A stretch of 64,000 bases of DNA. Source: Burhinus oedicnemus. Lineage: Eukaryota; Chordata; Aves; Charadriiformes; Burhinidae. Shown one piece after another: positions 24,676 through 36,132 of the stretch. The notes beneath the pieces are model-generated. The model saw only the letters and a list, made by a program, of their open reading frames with translations, was not told where the DNA came from and did not search any database. Position 1 is the stretch's first letter. Each line of letters opens with the position of its first letter. Location: assembly GCA_008921705.1 (NCBI GenBank), contig VFFE01007216.1, forward strand, positions 570,382 to 634,381. Reading direction: 5' to 3'. Position numbers and translations under genes: made by a program.

Positions 24676-27329
24676 GTCTTAAAAAAACCAACAAACCAAC
24701 CAACAAAAAATAAGGCCTCTTTATATCCACCTCAGGCATTCAGCTCCGTGTGGGAAAGGCTGCCTGTCTTCTCCCGGTGTAGGAGCCGGCCAGGGGGACA
24801 TTGAAGGTGTTACTGCGACGGGCTGCGGATCAGCTGCGGGGGGGCAACGCTTGCAGCGGGGCTGGGGGCGATGGGCAGAAGGTGCCCTGCTCTATCTGCC
24901 AGCTTCAGGCCACCACCTCTGCTGCAGAAGGTTGGGAGTTGGGGGTCGCAGAGGGGAAAACAGCAACCGCTTCCTTTAACTGAGGTATTTTGGTGGGGGA
25001 ACATGCCGGATGGGCCTGCGAGGCAGGGAAAAGCTAATGTGAGGGGAGCTGCGAAGCAGTCAGGAACTGGGATGCCATCCTTTGGGAACGGGCGGCTGTG
25101 GGTTCATGCTCTGGGTTGAGCGTAAGGACCCGAACATCACAGAGAGGGAGATTAAGGCAAGCTGACTTAATTTTGTGGGCCAGTCAAGGCTTGGGCTTCT
25201 TGCCTGCCATCTGATCTACCTCAGATAAGGGAGGCCATGGAAAGGAAGGTTTCTACAAACGCAGTTTCGTGATTGTCGGCTCTATTTAAATTCAGGGATG
25301 CGCTCTCGAGTCGTTTCCCGCCCCACCTCCCCACTGCTGACCTTCACTGATATCTATCTAGGTAGCATCGCTCCCGAAGGTGTGCTGATGTGTATCACTA
25401 ATAGGTGCGTTCCCATCACCAGACAGAATTGTTACCGAGATTAATTTCAGTTCATTTCGACGACGAGTAGGGGAGATACCACTGCATGTCAATGAAAAAA
25501 AAAAAAAAGACAAGATTATTTTTACCTCCCTCAGTCACATATGGCTGAGGATGTGAAATGTTCCTTGGCTACAAGGAACGAGCAAGCTGGGACTCGGGCA
25601 CCCGCCTAAGCAGCTGCCTTTTCCCAGGCAGCCCCCACCCATCCCAGCTGCACCCCAGCCTGGGCAACTGGCTTTAGGCTTTCAGATGATGCTATTTGGT
25701 AGCCCCTGATGCCAGAGACTCCAAAACCACCACAGTCTTCAAGGAGGTCGCCGCAGGGAGTGAGGCTGGTGGCAGCAGCAAGCCAGGCTGTCCCTGGCAC
25801 CAGGCGCTCCACCGGTGAGGTGGCTGCGGGGAGGGAAGGTGAAAACCCCCGTCTCTGGGCGATGGATGGGGACAGAGCGGGTGGGAAGGTGCTCTGGCCT
25901 TGCTGCAGGAGGGAGCCAGAGGGGATAAGGAGAAGTAGTTTTCTCCGCTTGCTGATTGCTGCCAATAGCCAACGTAAATGCTTCAGAGGAAGAAGACATG
26001 CCTTAGAAGGCAGTTTTTGGACTGGTCTGCCCGTGGGGATCTTTGCCCCCCTCCCATTTATTCTTGTTTGTATGAGAATTCCTCTCTTAAAACCCCGTAT
26101 TATTGCTCACTGCTAATGTAACTCACATGTAGCGAATATAGCTGCACATGTTCTTGTCTTGCAGGTACATTCCTGTCCCTTTCTTGCAAGTCTCTCTGCA
26201 GCTGCGATTTTAGCGATATTTTGGAGCAGTGAGCTCCCCAGGTGATTATGCACAGTGCATTAGAACAACAGGATTTCGTTTATCCTTGTACATGTGCTGC
26301 CGTTTGGGTTTATTGACTGTCCCTTTGTTCTCTTTTTATGTGAAAAGTGTAAATACGAGTACTTATATGTACCTTCTTTGTGCCATTCGTTATTTTGTAT
26401 ACTGCCATTATGTTGCTTTTTGCTCACTTCATCTAGAAATTCAAATAATTTCAATTCTAGCTAGACTCTATTTCTAACCCTCTTACTTTCCCATCTCGGA
26501 AATGCTCCCCTCCTCTCTTTTTGATGTGTCCTTTGGGAGTTGGTGAGAGGCAGCGATGCCAGAAGAGGACCTCCTGTTCCTTCCTCTCCGAGCATTTGGA
26601 CACAGTTCCCTGCTACTTCATCTCCTCATCTTTATCCACTTCTGTTCTTCATTTGTTTAGGGTTTTTTTCGGTGATAATGTATCTTTGCAACCTCCAGTG
26701 GAGGACTGTGGTGAGCTGCCCATGGCCCTAGCTGGGTTTTCTTTTGGAGAGGTGACAGCTGATCTGGACTTAACCTGGTTTTCACAACCATCCCCTCTTC
26801 CTCCCAGGAAGCCCTACCCAGGCTGTGTCCATGGGGGGATCCTTGTCCCCTGCTCTGGCCCGTTCCCCTGGCTTTGGTGGTGCCTTTTGCAATCCTTGTC
26901 GCCCCCAGTCGGGTTTTGCTGTTGGGAGCACCTCATCCACCATGTGTGGTGAGCAGCCCCGGGGCTGGGGGTGCTGCTGGGTGGGGTACGGAGCCGTGTG
27001 GCATTTGCCCAGTCCTCATTCTGCTTTTGGGGTTTTTGTTTCTTGGCTAGTGCCTAACCCATGACCCCTCTTTGCCTCTCACGAATAGCTCTTTCACAGA
27101 GGTCTTTATCAAAACCTTTGCAAGTGTCCACACCGATTATATCAGAGGTATCTCTTCTTGCCAGGACTTTGATGTATCAAAAGCTTTCAAATAGATTAAA
27201 GGAACAGGCTTTTCTTTTCCACAATCCGGTCGGCTTTGTTCCCCACCCCCTCCACCCAGTGAACTGTATTCCCCTTCTAGAGCACGATGGGCTAAAACTG
27301 AGCAGAGTAATTAACCTCGCTACCTGCCA

Positions 27330-27560
27330 CCGGGCCAGCGCACAACATGCCCTCGCACTCGTGCCGTTTGCTCCGACCCAATCTGAGCCTGGTTTAGTGG
27401 ACAAATCGCTTCCCGCCACTGGAGAAGACGCCCTTCCCTCGCTCAGAGCGAACCTGGTAGCGCGGCTGCTTCTTCCCTGGTTTTGCCCGGGGAGCATCGC
27501 TGCCCGATGAGGTTGTGCTGCCGGCTCGCAGCGAGCCTCGGGGAGCGGCGGGGACAGCCG
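27330..27560. promoter_or_regulatory. Small CpG-dense segment
   Basis: CpG dinucleotides cluster here. In 27400-27560 I count about 17, far above the surrounding AT-rich genome. It could be a small orphan CpG island or just part of a GC-rich belt. No TATA box or initiator is evident, and no annotated gene start is nearby. Confidence 0.35.
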
Positions 27561-28408
27561 TAGGAAATGACAACCCAGAGAGGTTTGCCGTTTCGCTTAC
27601 TCTCATTACCTTTTTTTGGTAATTCTTTCTGCTTTCTGGATGGGATGAGCGGCTTGGGGAGAGCCAGATGGGGAAATGCTGGATGCTATAAACACGCCGC
27701 AATGGCTTATGGTAGTGTTAAACTGCAAAATCAGGGTAAGGCAAATGGTCTGCCTCACCAGCTGAGCTACTCAATACCCAGGGAAGGCGGAGGAGAGGCC
27801 AAGGTGACATTGAAGCACCCACCCACCAGCCCAGCCCCAACTCCCCCTCCCCACGGCAATTTGAGCCAGGCTGCGGGTCCCAGCTGGATGCCCGGGCTGG
27901 CCCGGCTCCCTGATGAGTGCAAATTGGGAATATTAGAGGCTGCTTGGGTTGGTGGTGCAAACTTTTCCACAGAGGCCACCAGAGCAGTGGGAAGGGGTCA
28001 CAGAGGGTCCTGGGGTACCATCCCCCAACAAGTTCCCCCTTGTTTGTTGGGGAATGGCTGGGGATGCCTCAGCGTGTGCCCCAGCGGGGACCCTGCCTGC
28101 GGGTGCGTGGTCCCGAAGCCGATGGCGTGGGGGTAGGTGACTCTGTCCACACCTCTGCGTGGCGCGGAGCCAGGCAGCCCGGGTGCCGCGTGCTGTGGCT
28201 TTTGGAGAGAGGCTTGTCCCTGTCCTTCCAGGTTTCCATTTCAGGCTGGTGGTGCTGCCCCTCCGCCGAGACACAAGGGACGGGAAGAAGCGATGGTCGG
28301 GTTCCCAGCTGCACGGCACTGCACTTTGGCTCCGATGTGCTGATGGAGGGCTTTGTGCAGGCAGAAACACGCTCATCCGTGCCGTATAAACACCCGCCCT
28401 GGCAGGCA

Positions 28409-28430
28409 GCTGCTGCTGCTGCTGCTGCAG
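28409..28430. repeat. (CTG)n trinucleotide run
   Basis: Seven CTG units in GCTGCTGCTGCTGCTGCTGC followed by AG. On the opposite strand the run gives the poly-Ala seen in one spurious open frame. It is short and not in a gene. Confidence 0.9.
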
Positions 28431-29323
28431 TGGGAAATTTCATAGCCTCCCGCAAACTTTACCTCCCACCATAATGGCCTGGGCCAAATTTTCTAGAAAC
28501 AATGAAGTTACGCAGGATAAAGCAATTTAAGTGGAGTGGGCAATTAAGCCCCTGTTTATATTTCTTCTACTGTTTTATAAGGCTGTTGGATGGCGCAGCC
28601 ATTCTGATTGCATCTGTTACCTGATATTTTAAAATGAGCGGAGAGCTGCTTCACGCAGACGTGTGTTGGCTGCTGATTACCTTTCTTTTGTCACTGACTC
28701 CTCTGCTTCCCACTGTTGGTCCTGTCCGACCCCACCGCTTCATGCCACTTGCGGTGGGGCTCCCTGAGCAGCCTCTCGCCATGGGCACCCCTCCCCTGGA
28801 TACCTCTATGGTCTCCCCAGGGACATTCTTACCCCATCCTGGTCTTGCTTTTGAGCCCACAAACAAACCCTGCCACCTTCCCCATCAGCACCAGCTCCAA
28901 GGACCTGCAAGAAGCCAAGAGTGGTGTAGGACAAGGGGGCAGGTCCTTCTGCTTGGGATGAGCCTAGGGGCATCTCCCACCGTCACCCTGACTCTCTGCA
29001 GGTAAGTGGGTACCCCCATACGGGGGTGGGTTTGCTCCGCAGGGAAGTCAGAGCCCTGCTCCTTTGGGAACAAATGCCAATGCCAGCCAGAGCAAAGGTG
29101 GCTCCTGGCCAGGGCAGCCAAGGCGAAGCATGGCAGAGCAGGGCAAGCCTCCAGAGACATGTGCCCAGCAGGGTCCCCCAGCCCCCCAGCATCAGGGTCC
29201 CATCTGTTTGTGAAACAGTGCAAACATTTGGCACCTCAATAACCTTGTGGCCTGCCCACAGCATGCTGACCAGGATTTCCACCCCTCATTCATGCACCAG
29301 GTGATGCAGCACCTCTGCCCTCG

Positions 29324-29364
29324 TTTGCAGTCCTCTGTAGCCACGTACACAGGAAAAGAAAGCC
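29324..29364 (+). repeat. Inverted-repeat arm A, left half (interrupted by CR1)
   Basis: The segment from TTTGCAGTCCTCTGTAGCCA to GAAAGCC is the reverse complement of 31360-31401 with only a few mismatches. The right half of the same unit continues at 29979-30025, after the CR1 insertion. Confidence 0.85.
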
Positions 29365-29979
29365 CAGAAAATCAACCATATCCTGGGCTGCATCAAAAGA
29401 AGCGTGGTCAGCAGGTTGAGGGAGGTGATCCTCCCCCTCTACTGTGCTCTCGTGAGCCCCCACCTGGAGTACCGCATCCAGCTCTGGGTCTCCCAACACA
29501 AGAAGGACATGGACCTGCTGGAGCGAGTCCAGAGTGGGGCCACGAAGACGATCAGAGGGTTAGAGCACCTCTCCTATGAAGACAGGCTGAGAGAGTTGGG
29601 GTTGTTCAGCCTGGAGAAGAGAAGGCTCTGGGGAGACCTTATAGTGGCCTTCCAGTACCTAAAGGGGGCCTACAAGAAAGATGGGGAGGGACTCTTTATC
29701 AGACAGTGTAGTGACAGGACGAGGGGTAATGGTTTTAAACTGAAAGAGGGTACATTTAGATTAGATATTAGGAAGAAATTCTTTACTGTGAGGGTGGTGA
29801 GGCACTGGAACAGGTTGCCCAGAGAAGTTGTGGATGCCCCATGCCTGGAAGTGTTCAAGGCCAGGTTGGATGGGGCTTTGAGCAGTCAGGTCTAGTGGGA
29901 GGTGTCCCTGCCCAAGGCAGGGGGGTTGGAACTAGATCTTTAAGTCCCTTGCAACCCAAAACATTCTATGATTCTATGA
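29365..29979 (+). mobile_element. 5'-truncated CR1 LINE, young-looking
   Basis: The 615-bp insertion begins inside the ORF2 coding region and ends with two copies of the CR1 hallmark octamer ATTCTATG (29963-29970 and 29971-29978), preceded by GGGGTTGGAACTAGATCTTT. A six-base duplication AAAGCC flanks it (29359-29364 and 29980-29985). The uninterrupted element sequence and short target duplication suggest a fairly recent, though not necessarily active, insertion. The 5' truncation removes the promoter, endonuclease and most of the reverse transcriptase, so this copy cannot mobilise on its own. Confidence 0.95.
29366..29895 (+). pseudogene. CR1 ORF2 reverse-transcriptase C-terminal fragment
   Basis: A single frame stays open from the truncation point to TAG at 29893-29895. 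It encodes the C-terminal tail of CR1 ORF2p, with typical motifs [92 protein letters not shown] and VRHWNRLPREVVDAP. The catalytic palm motifs and the endonuclease are absent. No frameshift is seen across about 176 codons, which is consistent with a young copy. It is not expected to produce a functional protein. Confidence 0.9.
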
Positions 29980-30025
29980 AAAGCCACTGTGAAGCCACTG
30001 AGGCGTCAAGAGAAGTAACTGCTTT
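29979..30025 (+). repeat. Inverted-repeat arm A, right half
   Basis: The sequence AAAAGCCACTGTGAAGCCAC through AAGTAACTGCTTT is the reverse complement of about 31318-31365 with a few mismatches. It continues the unit whose left half is at 29324-29364. Confidence 0.85.
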
Positions 30026-31317
30026 GAACCTGACACCCCATCATTTCAGCCTGTGCCCTCTGGGTACCCATCACTGGGGAGCGATTGTTTACCCACACAC
30101 CTTCAAAAGCACCATCTTTCCCCGCCTGTTATGCTCATAATACAGTGTGTACATAATTATGTTTATTGCCTGTTCAGAAAGAAATAATAGCTCTGAAGTG
30201 TTACCTATCGGGTTTGTTTCTGTGGATGCCCATAACAATAATTAATCATACGTATTAACATGCGGTCAAGAGACTTGTCAAAACTGGAGCTCTCGAGCGG
30301 TAAACAGAGCTCACACAATTAGCAGTCCCTGCTCTGAAAACGCTTGGATTGATTCATTGTTCCTCCCAACACCTAAGAAAGTGAGGGAAGTAATAAATCA
30401 TGAAAATATAGACAAGGCACTCAGCAAACTATGATGAAGACACTTCATCAGCTGCCTTCAGCTCTGCGTCAGTGTGTTGCACTGGAGTCGGCACTGGCTG
30501 AGCTGGTTGCGAACCAGCGAACGCTCACTAACACTGTGGGTAAACTTGGAAATCCTGTGCTCTCTTCTAAGCTAAAAGTAGAGGATTTCTTAATCGCTTT
30601 TAATCCACCTGCTATCGAGCATATGCTATCCCTTCAAATAAAGGTATAGGAACTTTTGGTGCACGGACTTTAATCTAAAGAGTAGCACTTTCTCCGCCAA
30701 GCCCACAAGGTTGAGTAGATGAAGCAGCAAAGGGTGCAGCTGCATTTGCTAGTCAGGAAAGGGTCCTTCCACGCCTCCACGAGCTCAGGATGCCGCAGCA
30801 CAAGACACCCGGCTCTCCTGGATCCTGGGCATGCTTTGTTAAAGCAGCTCCTTTTAACTTGCAAAAAAATCAACATTTGCTAAAGGAATAAAAGAAAAAA
30901 GGACAACAGCGGCAGAAGAGGAATGGTTCCTCCAAACTTTGAAGCTGGTGTTATCTATTAGAAACAACAAAAGGAACTCAAAGCTGAGAGATGGAAAGCA
31001 ACAAGATGTATGAAAGCAAATGACTTGAATGGGGCTCTCAGAAGTGACGGTGACGTTTTGTGTTCCCTATTGGCTTCATTTCTGTTTCTGAGTGAAAAAG
31101 GAGACTGTGCTTTAAAGAACAGTGTTGTCTTGGTAGTCTCCACACTGGCGTTATTAACAGTGTTTGTGTTCAGCAATTGTGGTGTTGGTCTAAAAACCAT
31201 CAGGCACTCAAAGCCCACATGCAGAGCTGAAATTGGAAGGTGGTATGTGTGTTTTTTATCTTTTAATAAAGAAAAAAAAAAGCCTGGTTTTATTTTCTAA
31301 AAGTTCCTTATAGATGT
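30026..31317. other. Intergenic between inverted-repeat arms
   Basis: Unique-looking sequence separates the two arms and shows no palindromic continuation just inside them. It includes an open frame at 30431-30649 (72 codons) bounded by exon-like AG and GT dinucleotides, which I could not match to any family. Poly-A-rich patches occur near 30890 and 31270. Confidence 0.5.
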
Positions 31318-31401
31318 AAAAGGCAGTTACTTCTCTTGACTCCTCGGTGGCTTCACAGCGGCTTTTCCTTTCCTGTGTACATGGCTACAGAGGACTGCAA
31401 A
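31318..31401 (-). repeat. Inverted-repeat arm B: empty-site copy of the CR1 target
   Basis: Read on the minus strand, this 84-bp copy joins the sequences found at 29324-29364 and 29979-30025 without any CR1 between them (GTACACAGGAAAGGAAAAGC then CGCTGTGAAG). It therefore preserves the pre-insertion structure of arm A. Confidence 0.85.
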
Positions 31402-31610
31402 GCTGTTTGCACAAGAAGAGGGTGCTGATAACAGCAGGATTGCAAAGCTGAGCTGAATCTGTGCAAAAGTCTGTCAGAAGCCCAAGGTCCGTTCAATCTG
31501 GAAACCAACTTATTCTGTGAGGAGCAAAATGACCCAAGTCTGGTTTCTGAGCCACTCAGGTTGAAGCACCTCAGGTGGTACACAGCTCAACCTCCTGCTC
31601 TAAGCTCGTC

Positions 31611-31745
31611 CAGCCAGGCAGGCTGCTCAGGTCTCCTCTGGCTGAGTTTTGAGTATCTCCAAAGATGGAGAGCTCATCACCCCTCTAGGCATCTGTGCTG
31701 GTGTTTGACCACCCTCATGGTGTAAAATGCTCCTCCTTGTGGAAG
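31611..31745 (-). mobile_element. CR1 remnant, minus orientation
   Basis: On the plus strand the segment GAGTATCTCCAAAGATGGAG ... GTGTTTGACCACCCTCATGG matches, in reverse complement, the end of CR1 ORF2 (the region encoding RHWNRLPREVVD and the following codons). Similarity is patchy and has several gaps, so the copy is older than the element at 29365. The boundaries are approximate. Confidence 0.65.
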
Positions 31746-34199
31746 GGAAAGCTCATGTCCTGTGTTCCCAAGGGAAGCCACCTGCACTGCTTCCCATCCC
31801 AAGTGCCCCCTTGGCCCACGTGGCTACACAGTGACGTCCTGCATGGTGACGTCCTGTGCGGTGGCTGGCTCAGAGCTGGCACGCGGCCTCCAGATAGCCA
31901 GCACGTCCATCTGGCTGCCCCAGCTGCTCCAGAACTTAGTGTATGTGGGGAGCCACAGCAAAACCTTGGAGCCTGCTGTTTTTCTTTCTTCTGCTGCAAT
32001 GTCTTCAGTGCAACAACTTGATTTTCTTCAGTTGTTTTGGGAGAGCAGAAAGAAAACCTACTCTGAAGAAATGTGTGCTGGAAAATGTCTTGGTCCTACT
32101 GAAGTCAGCAGAAGTATGAGCACTGACCTCAGCAAAACGAGTAAGTTTGAGCCAAGAGCATCTTCATATGACCGCACCCTAAGGCTTATGCAATTTTTCA
32201 GGATGTTTTCAAGAGCAGCCATGTTTATCTCTGCACTGTGCCCTTTTCTAGCTGAGCTGGAGTAGCTGAGAAAGATACCCGCTGTGCTGGACGTTCACTT
32301 CACCAGGCCACGTGAGAGCAGCCTCCTTTCCAGAGGAAATACTCTGGTCGTATTTTAATGGGAGATTGTGCTCATTATGTCTGAATTGACAACTTGTACT
32401 TTATTTTTGTGACTGTTTTCCAAGGGACATTTCAGCTTTTCAAGGGAATACATCTTCAAAGTGGAACGACTCCTCAGCGGGGCACAGGTATGTGCCCCTG
32501 CGTCACCAGAGTTTTATCCCTGTAAGACTCAGACACTCAGCATGCTGGGCTGTGTGGTTATTTGCAAATTCTGGTGTTTTGGTTCAGGTTTAGCTGGGAT
32601 ATGAGACTTCAAATGCAGGAACTTGGGTTATAGCAAGCAAAAAGGTTCATTTTTGGGGAAGGATTTTGCTATAGAAGTTGTTCAATGAATGACTGCCATT
32701 GATAAGTAAATACGGTGCCCAGCCTTTAGTATTTCCACATGAAATTTCTAAGAAATTTTGTGTACTGGGACGGTGAAATGCAGAGGGCATCCCCTCACTG
32801 GGTACTGGGAAGAGGCAGAAAAAGACAAAACCAGGGAGGCAGATCAGCTCCTGTTGCACAGAGAAGAGGGAGGAAGAAATATTCTCCGAGGCACAGGCTG
32901 GCACCAGAGTAATGAACTGGCACAAAGAGTCACAGCACAAAGGATGACACGTCATGAAACCAGAAGACACCGCTGCACTGATTCACGGTGCAGCTTAGTA
33001 AACATTATGCTCCAAAAGGAGCTGAGGGAGAGGGATGTCTGAGGTATCCTCTTGGAAGTAAATGAAGGAAATCAGAAGATGCATGGACCTGACAGTGAAA
33101 ACACTGCTTAAGTAGGAGGTACAAGTTAAAGAATTTGGGTTTTTAGGACACCAGAAAAACTGCACAGTTTGGAAGAGCTCCTCTTCTGCAGAAGACCAGG
33201 CTGTCTGGAGCTGCAAGGAGGGGTTTCAATTAACAGAAGTGTGTGAAAAGAAGGGACCACCAAACCCTCAGACTATACAAAATCTTTGTGTTGGCAACGT
33301 ATAACAGAGACAAAGACTACGCTGTGCAGAAATTCATAAATTGATTATGTATCAAGATTAAAAGCCCAGGTAATAAATGCAAGGAATAGAAATAGCTTGT
33401 TTAGAAACATGCATTTGAACTAGCTGATATTAATGAAAACTAATAAGATGACACATGACAGGAATGTTGATTAAGTTGTTTATAATCTCTTTAGAAAAGA
33501 TCAACTTGGCAAAAGGGAAATAAAACTGGCTCGCAGTATAAAATGGTGATGCTGGCAACTATGAAGTCAGTCAATCGGAATATTCATTCATCCACTGGAC
33601 CTAAGAAGTAAAGCTTGTGGTGTTCCTGCAGGTGATATGGATTTGACACCCTTAAATTCAATTGAGCTTTATGAGTCATCCCCACAGAAGATGACTACTG
33701 CTTAAACACGTATCAATAATGTTTGGAACATACCCCACACTCGTCGTCGTAAGGCAGTTTGTTCTGAATGGTATAAAGTGGAGATTGCAGTCTGGCAGAA
33801 TTTCTAAAACCCCCAGACGAAAGTTTTCTGACAAAAAGGCTACTTCCAGCAGGAACAACATCTACATCACATCTCATCTTGATGGTCAAGGAGAACTGGT
33901 TCACACAACGAGGACGCTGAAGCAGCTTGAGGTATCAGCAGCCATGACTTTGATCACATCCACTGTGTGACTGTAAAATAAGGAGATAGAACAAGTCAGC
34001 TAAACACTTTCTCTTTCAAAAGGGCATTTTCACAAGGTCAAATACTGACACATCATTTAGGAAAAAAACATTTAAGCAGGAATGTGTAGATGGTATTTGC
34101 AAACCATTTAATCAAGTTTGCCAAAGAACAGTCCCAGAATCCAGAAAGACTCAAACTACTTTCAAAAAGTTTGGAAGATAAATAAAAACAAACAAGGCA
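31746..34199. other. Intergenic, no gene recognised
   Basis: The sequence is mixed in composition. Open frames of up to about 170 codons occur near 31762-32265, but they have no domain, start context or splice pattern that I recognise. Part of 33060-34199 may be upstream remains of the old CR1 at 34200-35190, but I cannot show it. Confidence 0.4.
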
Positions 34200-35190
34200 A
34201 AAAAAAAAAAAAGGATGTAGACCAAACTGAAGAAGTGAGAAATTTGTGTTAAAAAGTGATGAGGAAAGCAAACATGCACAGGGAGTATCAAAGGCTTGAA
34301 AAGGTAATGGTAAGAATACCAAGGCAAGTGGGAATGGGAGATTCATCGACAGTATTATTAAAAATGTGGAATTTTAAAATAAATATCTTCACTGTGTGCA
34401 GACAAAATGGCCAGGTGGTAGTGGGACATCACACACTGCTGGTGACCAAGTACTTTTAATCCTAACAGTCCTAAAACCAGCATGTTAAACAGCAATTACC
34501 AAATTTTTTGAATTAGGAACTTTGTATCTGAGAAGTCAGTTGAGGAGCTTTTTAAAATGCTAATAATGAATTTTCAGACTTCTTAGGACATAAGGGAAGT
34601 CTCAGCAGTCCAGAGAAAGCTGAAATTGTGCCAATATTGTAAAAAGGGAAAGAGGATGGCCAAATTGAGAGAGCTTTGATCCCTGGAAAAAAGCAGTGAT
34701 GGGATTGATTGTGCAAAGCTTGAGTAATAAAGAATTAAAAGAGGCTAATAAAATTAAATGCTAATCAAGGTGGGTTTAAGTAAAATGGATCTTCTCAAAC
34801 TAATTTGATATCTTTTTATGAGATTACAAGTTTGGATGACAAATGAAATAGTGTTAAGGTAATAGACTTCTGTAAGGCACATGACTTGGCACCATTGCCT
34901 CGTATTTTGAGGAGGAAACTGGAATGATATAATTTCTACATGGCACACATTAAATGAATTAAAAGCCACCTAACCAATGTAATTAAATGAGGAATCATCT
35001 TTAAGAGGCTATATGTTTTGTAGGGTCCTCCAGGTAGTGGTTCCTGTCCCGACATGATTTAACTGCTAGATCTTGACCAGGAAACCTGCCTCCCCCCAAG
35101 AAAAGATGTTACTGAAACTTTTTATAGATGAACCAAGTGTTGGACTGCAGACAATACTGAATAGGACAGCTCACAGGTACACTGCTCAAG
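34200..35190 (+). mobile_element. Ancient CR1-like LINE remnant (reverse-transcriptase region)
   Basis: Decayed reverse-transcriptase coding sequence is recognisable in broken frames: a PILxKGK-like start near 34630, then VIDFCKAHDL (family: VDFSKAFDLVPH) near 34858, MAHIKxIKSHLTN near 34940, and a remnant of the PxGSVLGP segment near 35025. Stops and indels interrupt every frame. It is much older than the CR1 at 29365. The limits are approximate, especially the 5' side. Confidence 0.6.
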
Positions 35191-36100
35191 TGTTTTTTAG
35201 AAAATAAGGCACAGCAAATTGGTCTACATTTAGGGTTGTACCCCTAAACGTAAGGACATGGGCCAGAGTGACTTTTCCTCAGGAAGAAGAGCTCTAAAAA
35301 AAAAAAAAAAAGAACTTGCATATGGGTTTGGCTGGCAGAAAGCACCTGGTGTGCCCAGCCGGCGCCGCGGCCAGCAGAGCAAATGCAGCAGTTGAGTGGG
35401 CAAAGCCAGCAGAAGGAGGTTACACGTCCTCTGCATTTGGCATCCCTATGGCTGAGAATTGAAAATGCCCCAGTTCGGACATCTCCGACTCTAGCATGAT
35501 TTTGAGAACTTGGAATCAACAGCAGGAGGACCCGTGGAAATGGGAAAAGGGCTGCAAAATTTGACCTAAGAGATGAAAAATTTGTGGGGCTCACTCTGTC
35601 TTGCTGAAAAAAGAAGAGGCTCAGGATGATTTCACTGTGACCTTTCTGTAACTGCAGGGTGCACAAGCTGGAAGCTGCTTAGAGGCAATTCATATCTGAA
35701 ATAACATCATCTTAAAAATACATATATATGTGTTCGTAAATATGTATATGGTGTTTTCTTTACAAAGAGAGTAATTAGCCACTAAAACAACCTTCGAATG
35801 ATTGAGCTGATTCTTTGCAAGTGGCAATTTTACACTCAAGGTCTGATGTGTATCTTCAGAAAAAAATTAATTATGGGAGTCCCATTCATTAAAAATAAAC
35901 AAACAAACAAACATCCATGTGAACCCTTTCAGTTTAATTTATTGGGCTTTGGATCAGGCCCTGCCTTAATTATAGGGAATTCTGCAAAATGACCAGTGGC
36001 CAGGGTGCTTCTGCCCCGATGCCTCGCTGAGACTGTGCAAACCACTGGAAACAAGAAAAATGCTCCTTTACCCAGACATGTCATTTCACACCCAGGCAGG

Positions 36101-36132
36101 CAATTAAAATGCAAATTAAAAATGTTAATTAG
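36101..36132. promoter_or_regulatory. Octamer plus homeodomain motif cluster
   Basis: CAATTA (36101-36106), the POU octamer ATGCAAAT (36109-36116) and TTAATTAG (36125-36132) fall within 32 bp. Such clusters are typical of neural enhancers, but binding and conservation are untested, and AT-rich DNA produces these words by chance. Confidence 0.3.

Larger units (their letters stand above)
21997..24695 (+). other. MPPED1: MPPED1 3' UTR (inferred extent)
   Basis: Noncoding sequence follows the stop codon. Three AATAAA hexamers are candidates for polyadenylation: 22902-22907, 22932-22937 and 24670-24675. The last lies just before an A-rich stretch and is the best guess for the long isoform. The segment also contains an AT dinucleotide repeat (about 22249-22278), a 30-bp duplication (22888-22937), and a poly-A run at about 22780-22792. 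The true 3' end needs RNA evidence. Confidence 0.45.
24696..29323. other. Intergenic, GC-rich belt
   Basis: GC content rises sharply from about 24.75 kb and stays high to about 29.3 kb. Many long overlapping open frames occur on both strands, as expected where stop codons are rare, but none shows a recognisable domain or clean splice structure. Local features are a CpG-dense core (27330-27560), a (CTG)n run (28409-28430), a poly-A run at about 25496-25508, and an AT-rich, CNE-like patch (28470-28640). I see no gene here. Confidence 0.6.

Noticed and set aside
26521..28474. Several frames of 120-190 codons on both strands
   Set aside because: Stop codons are rare in this GC-rich belt, so overlapping long frames on both strands are expected. 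None resembles a protein family.
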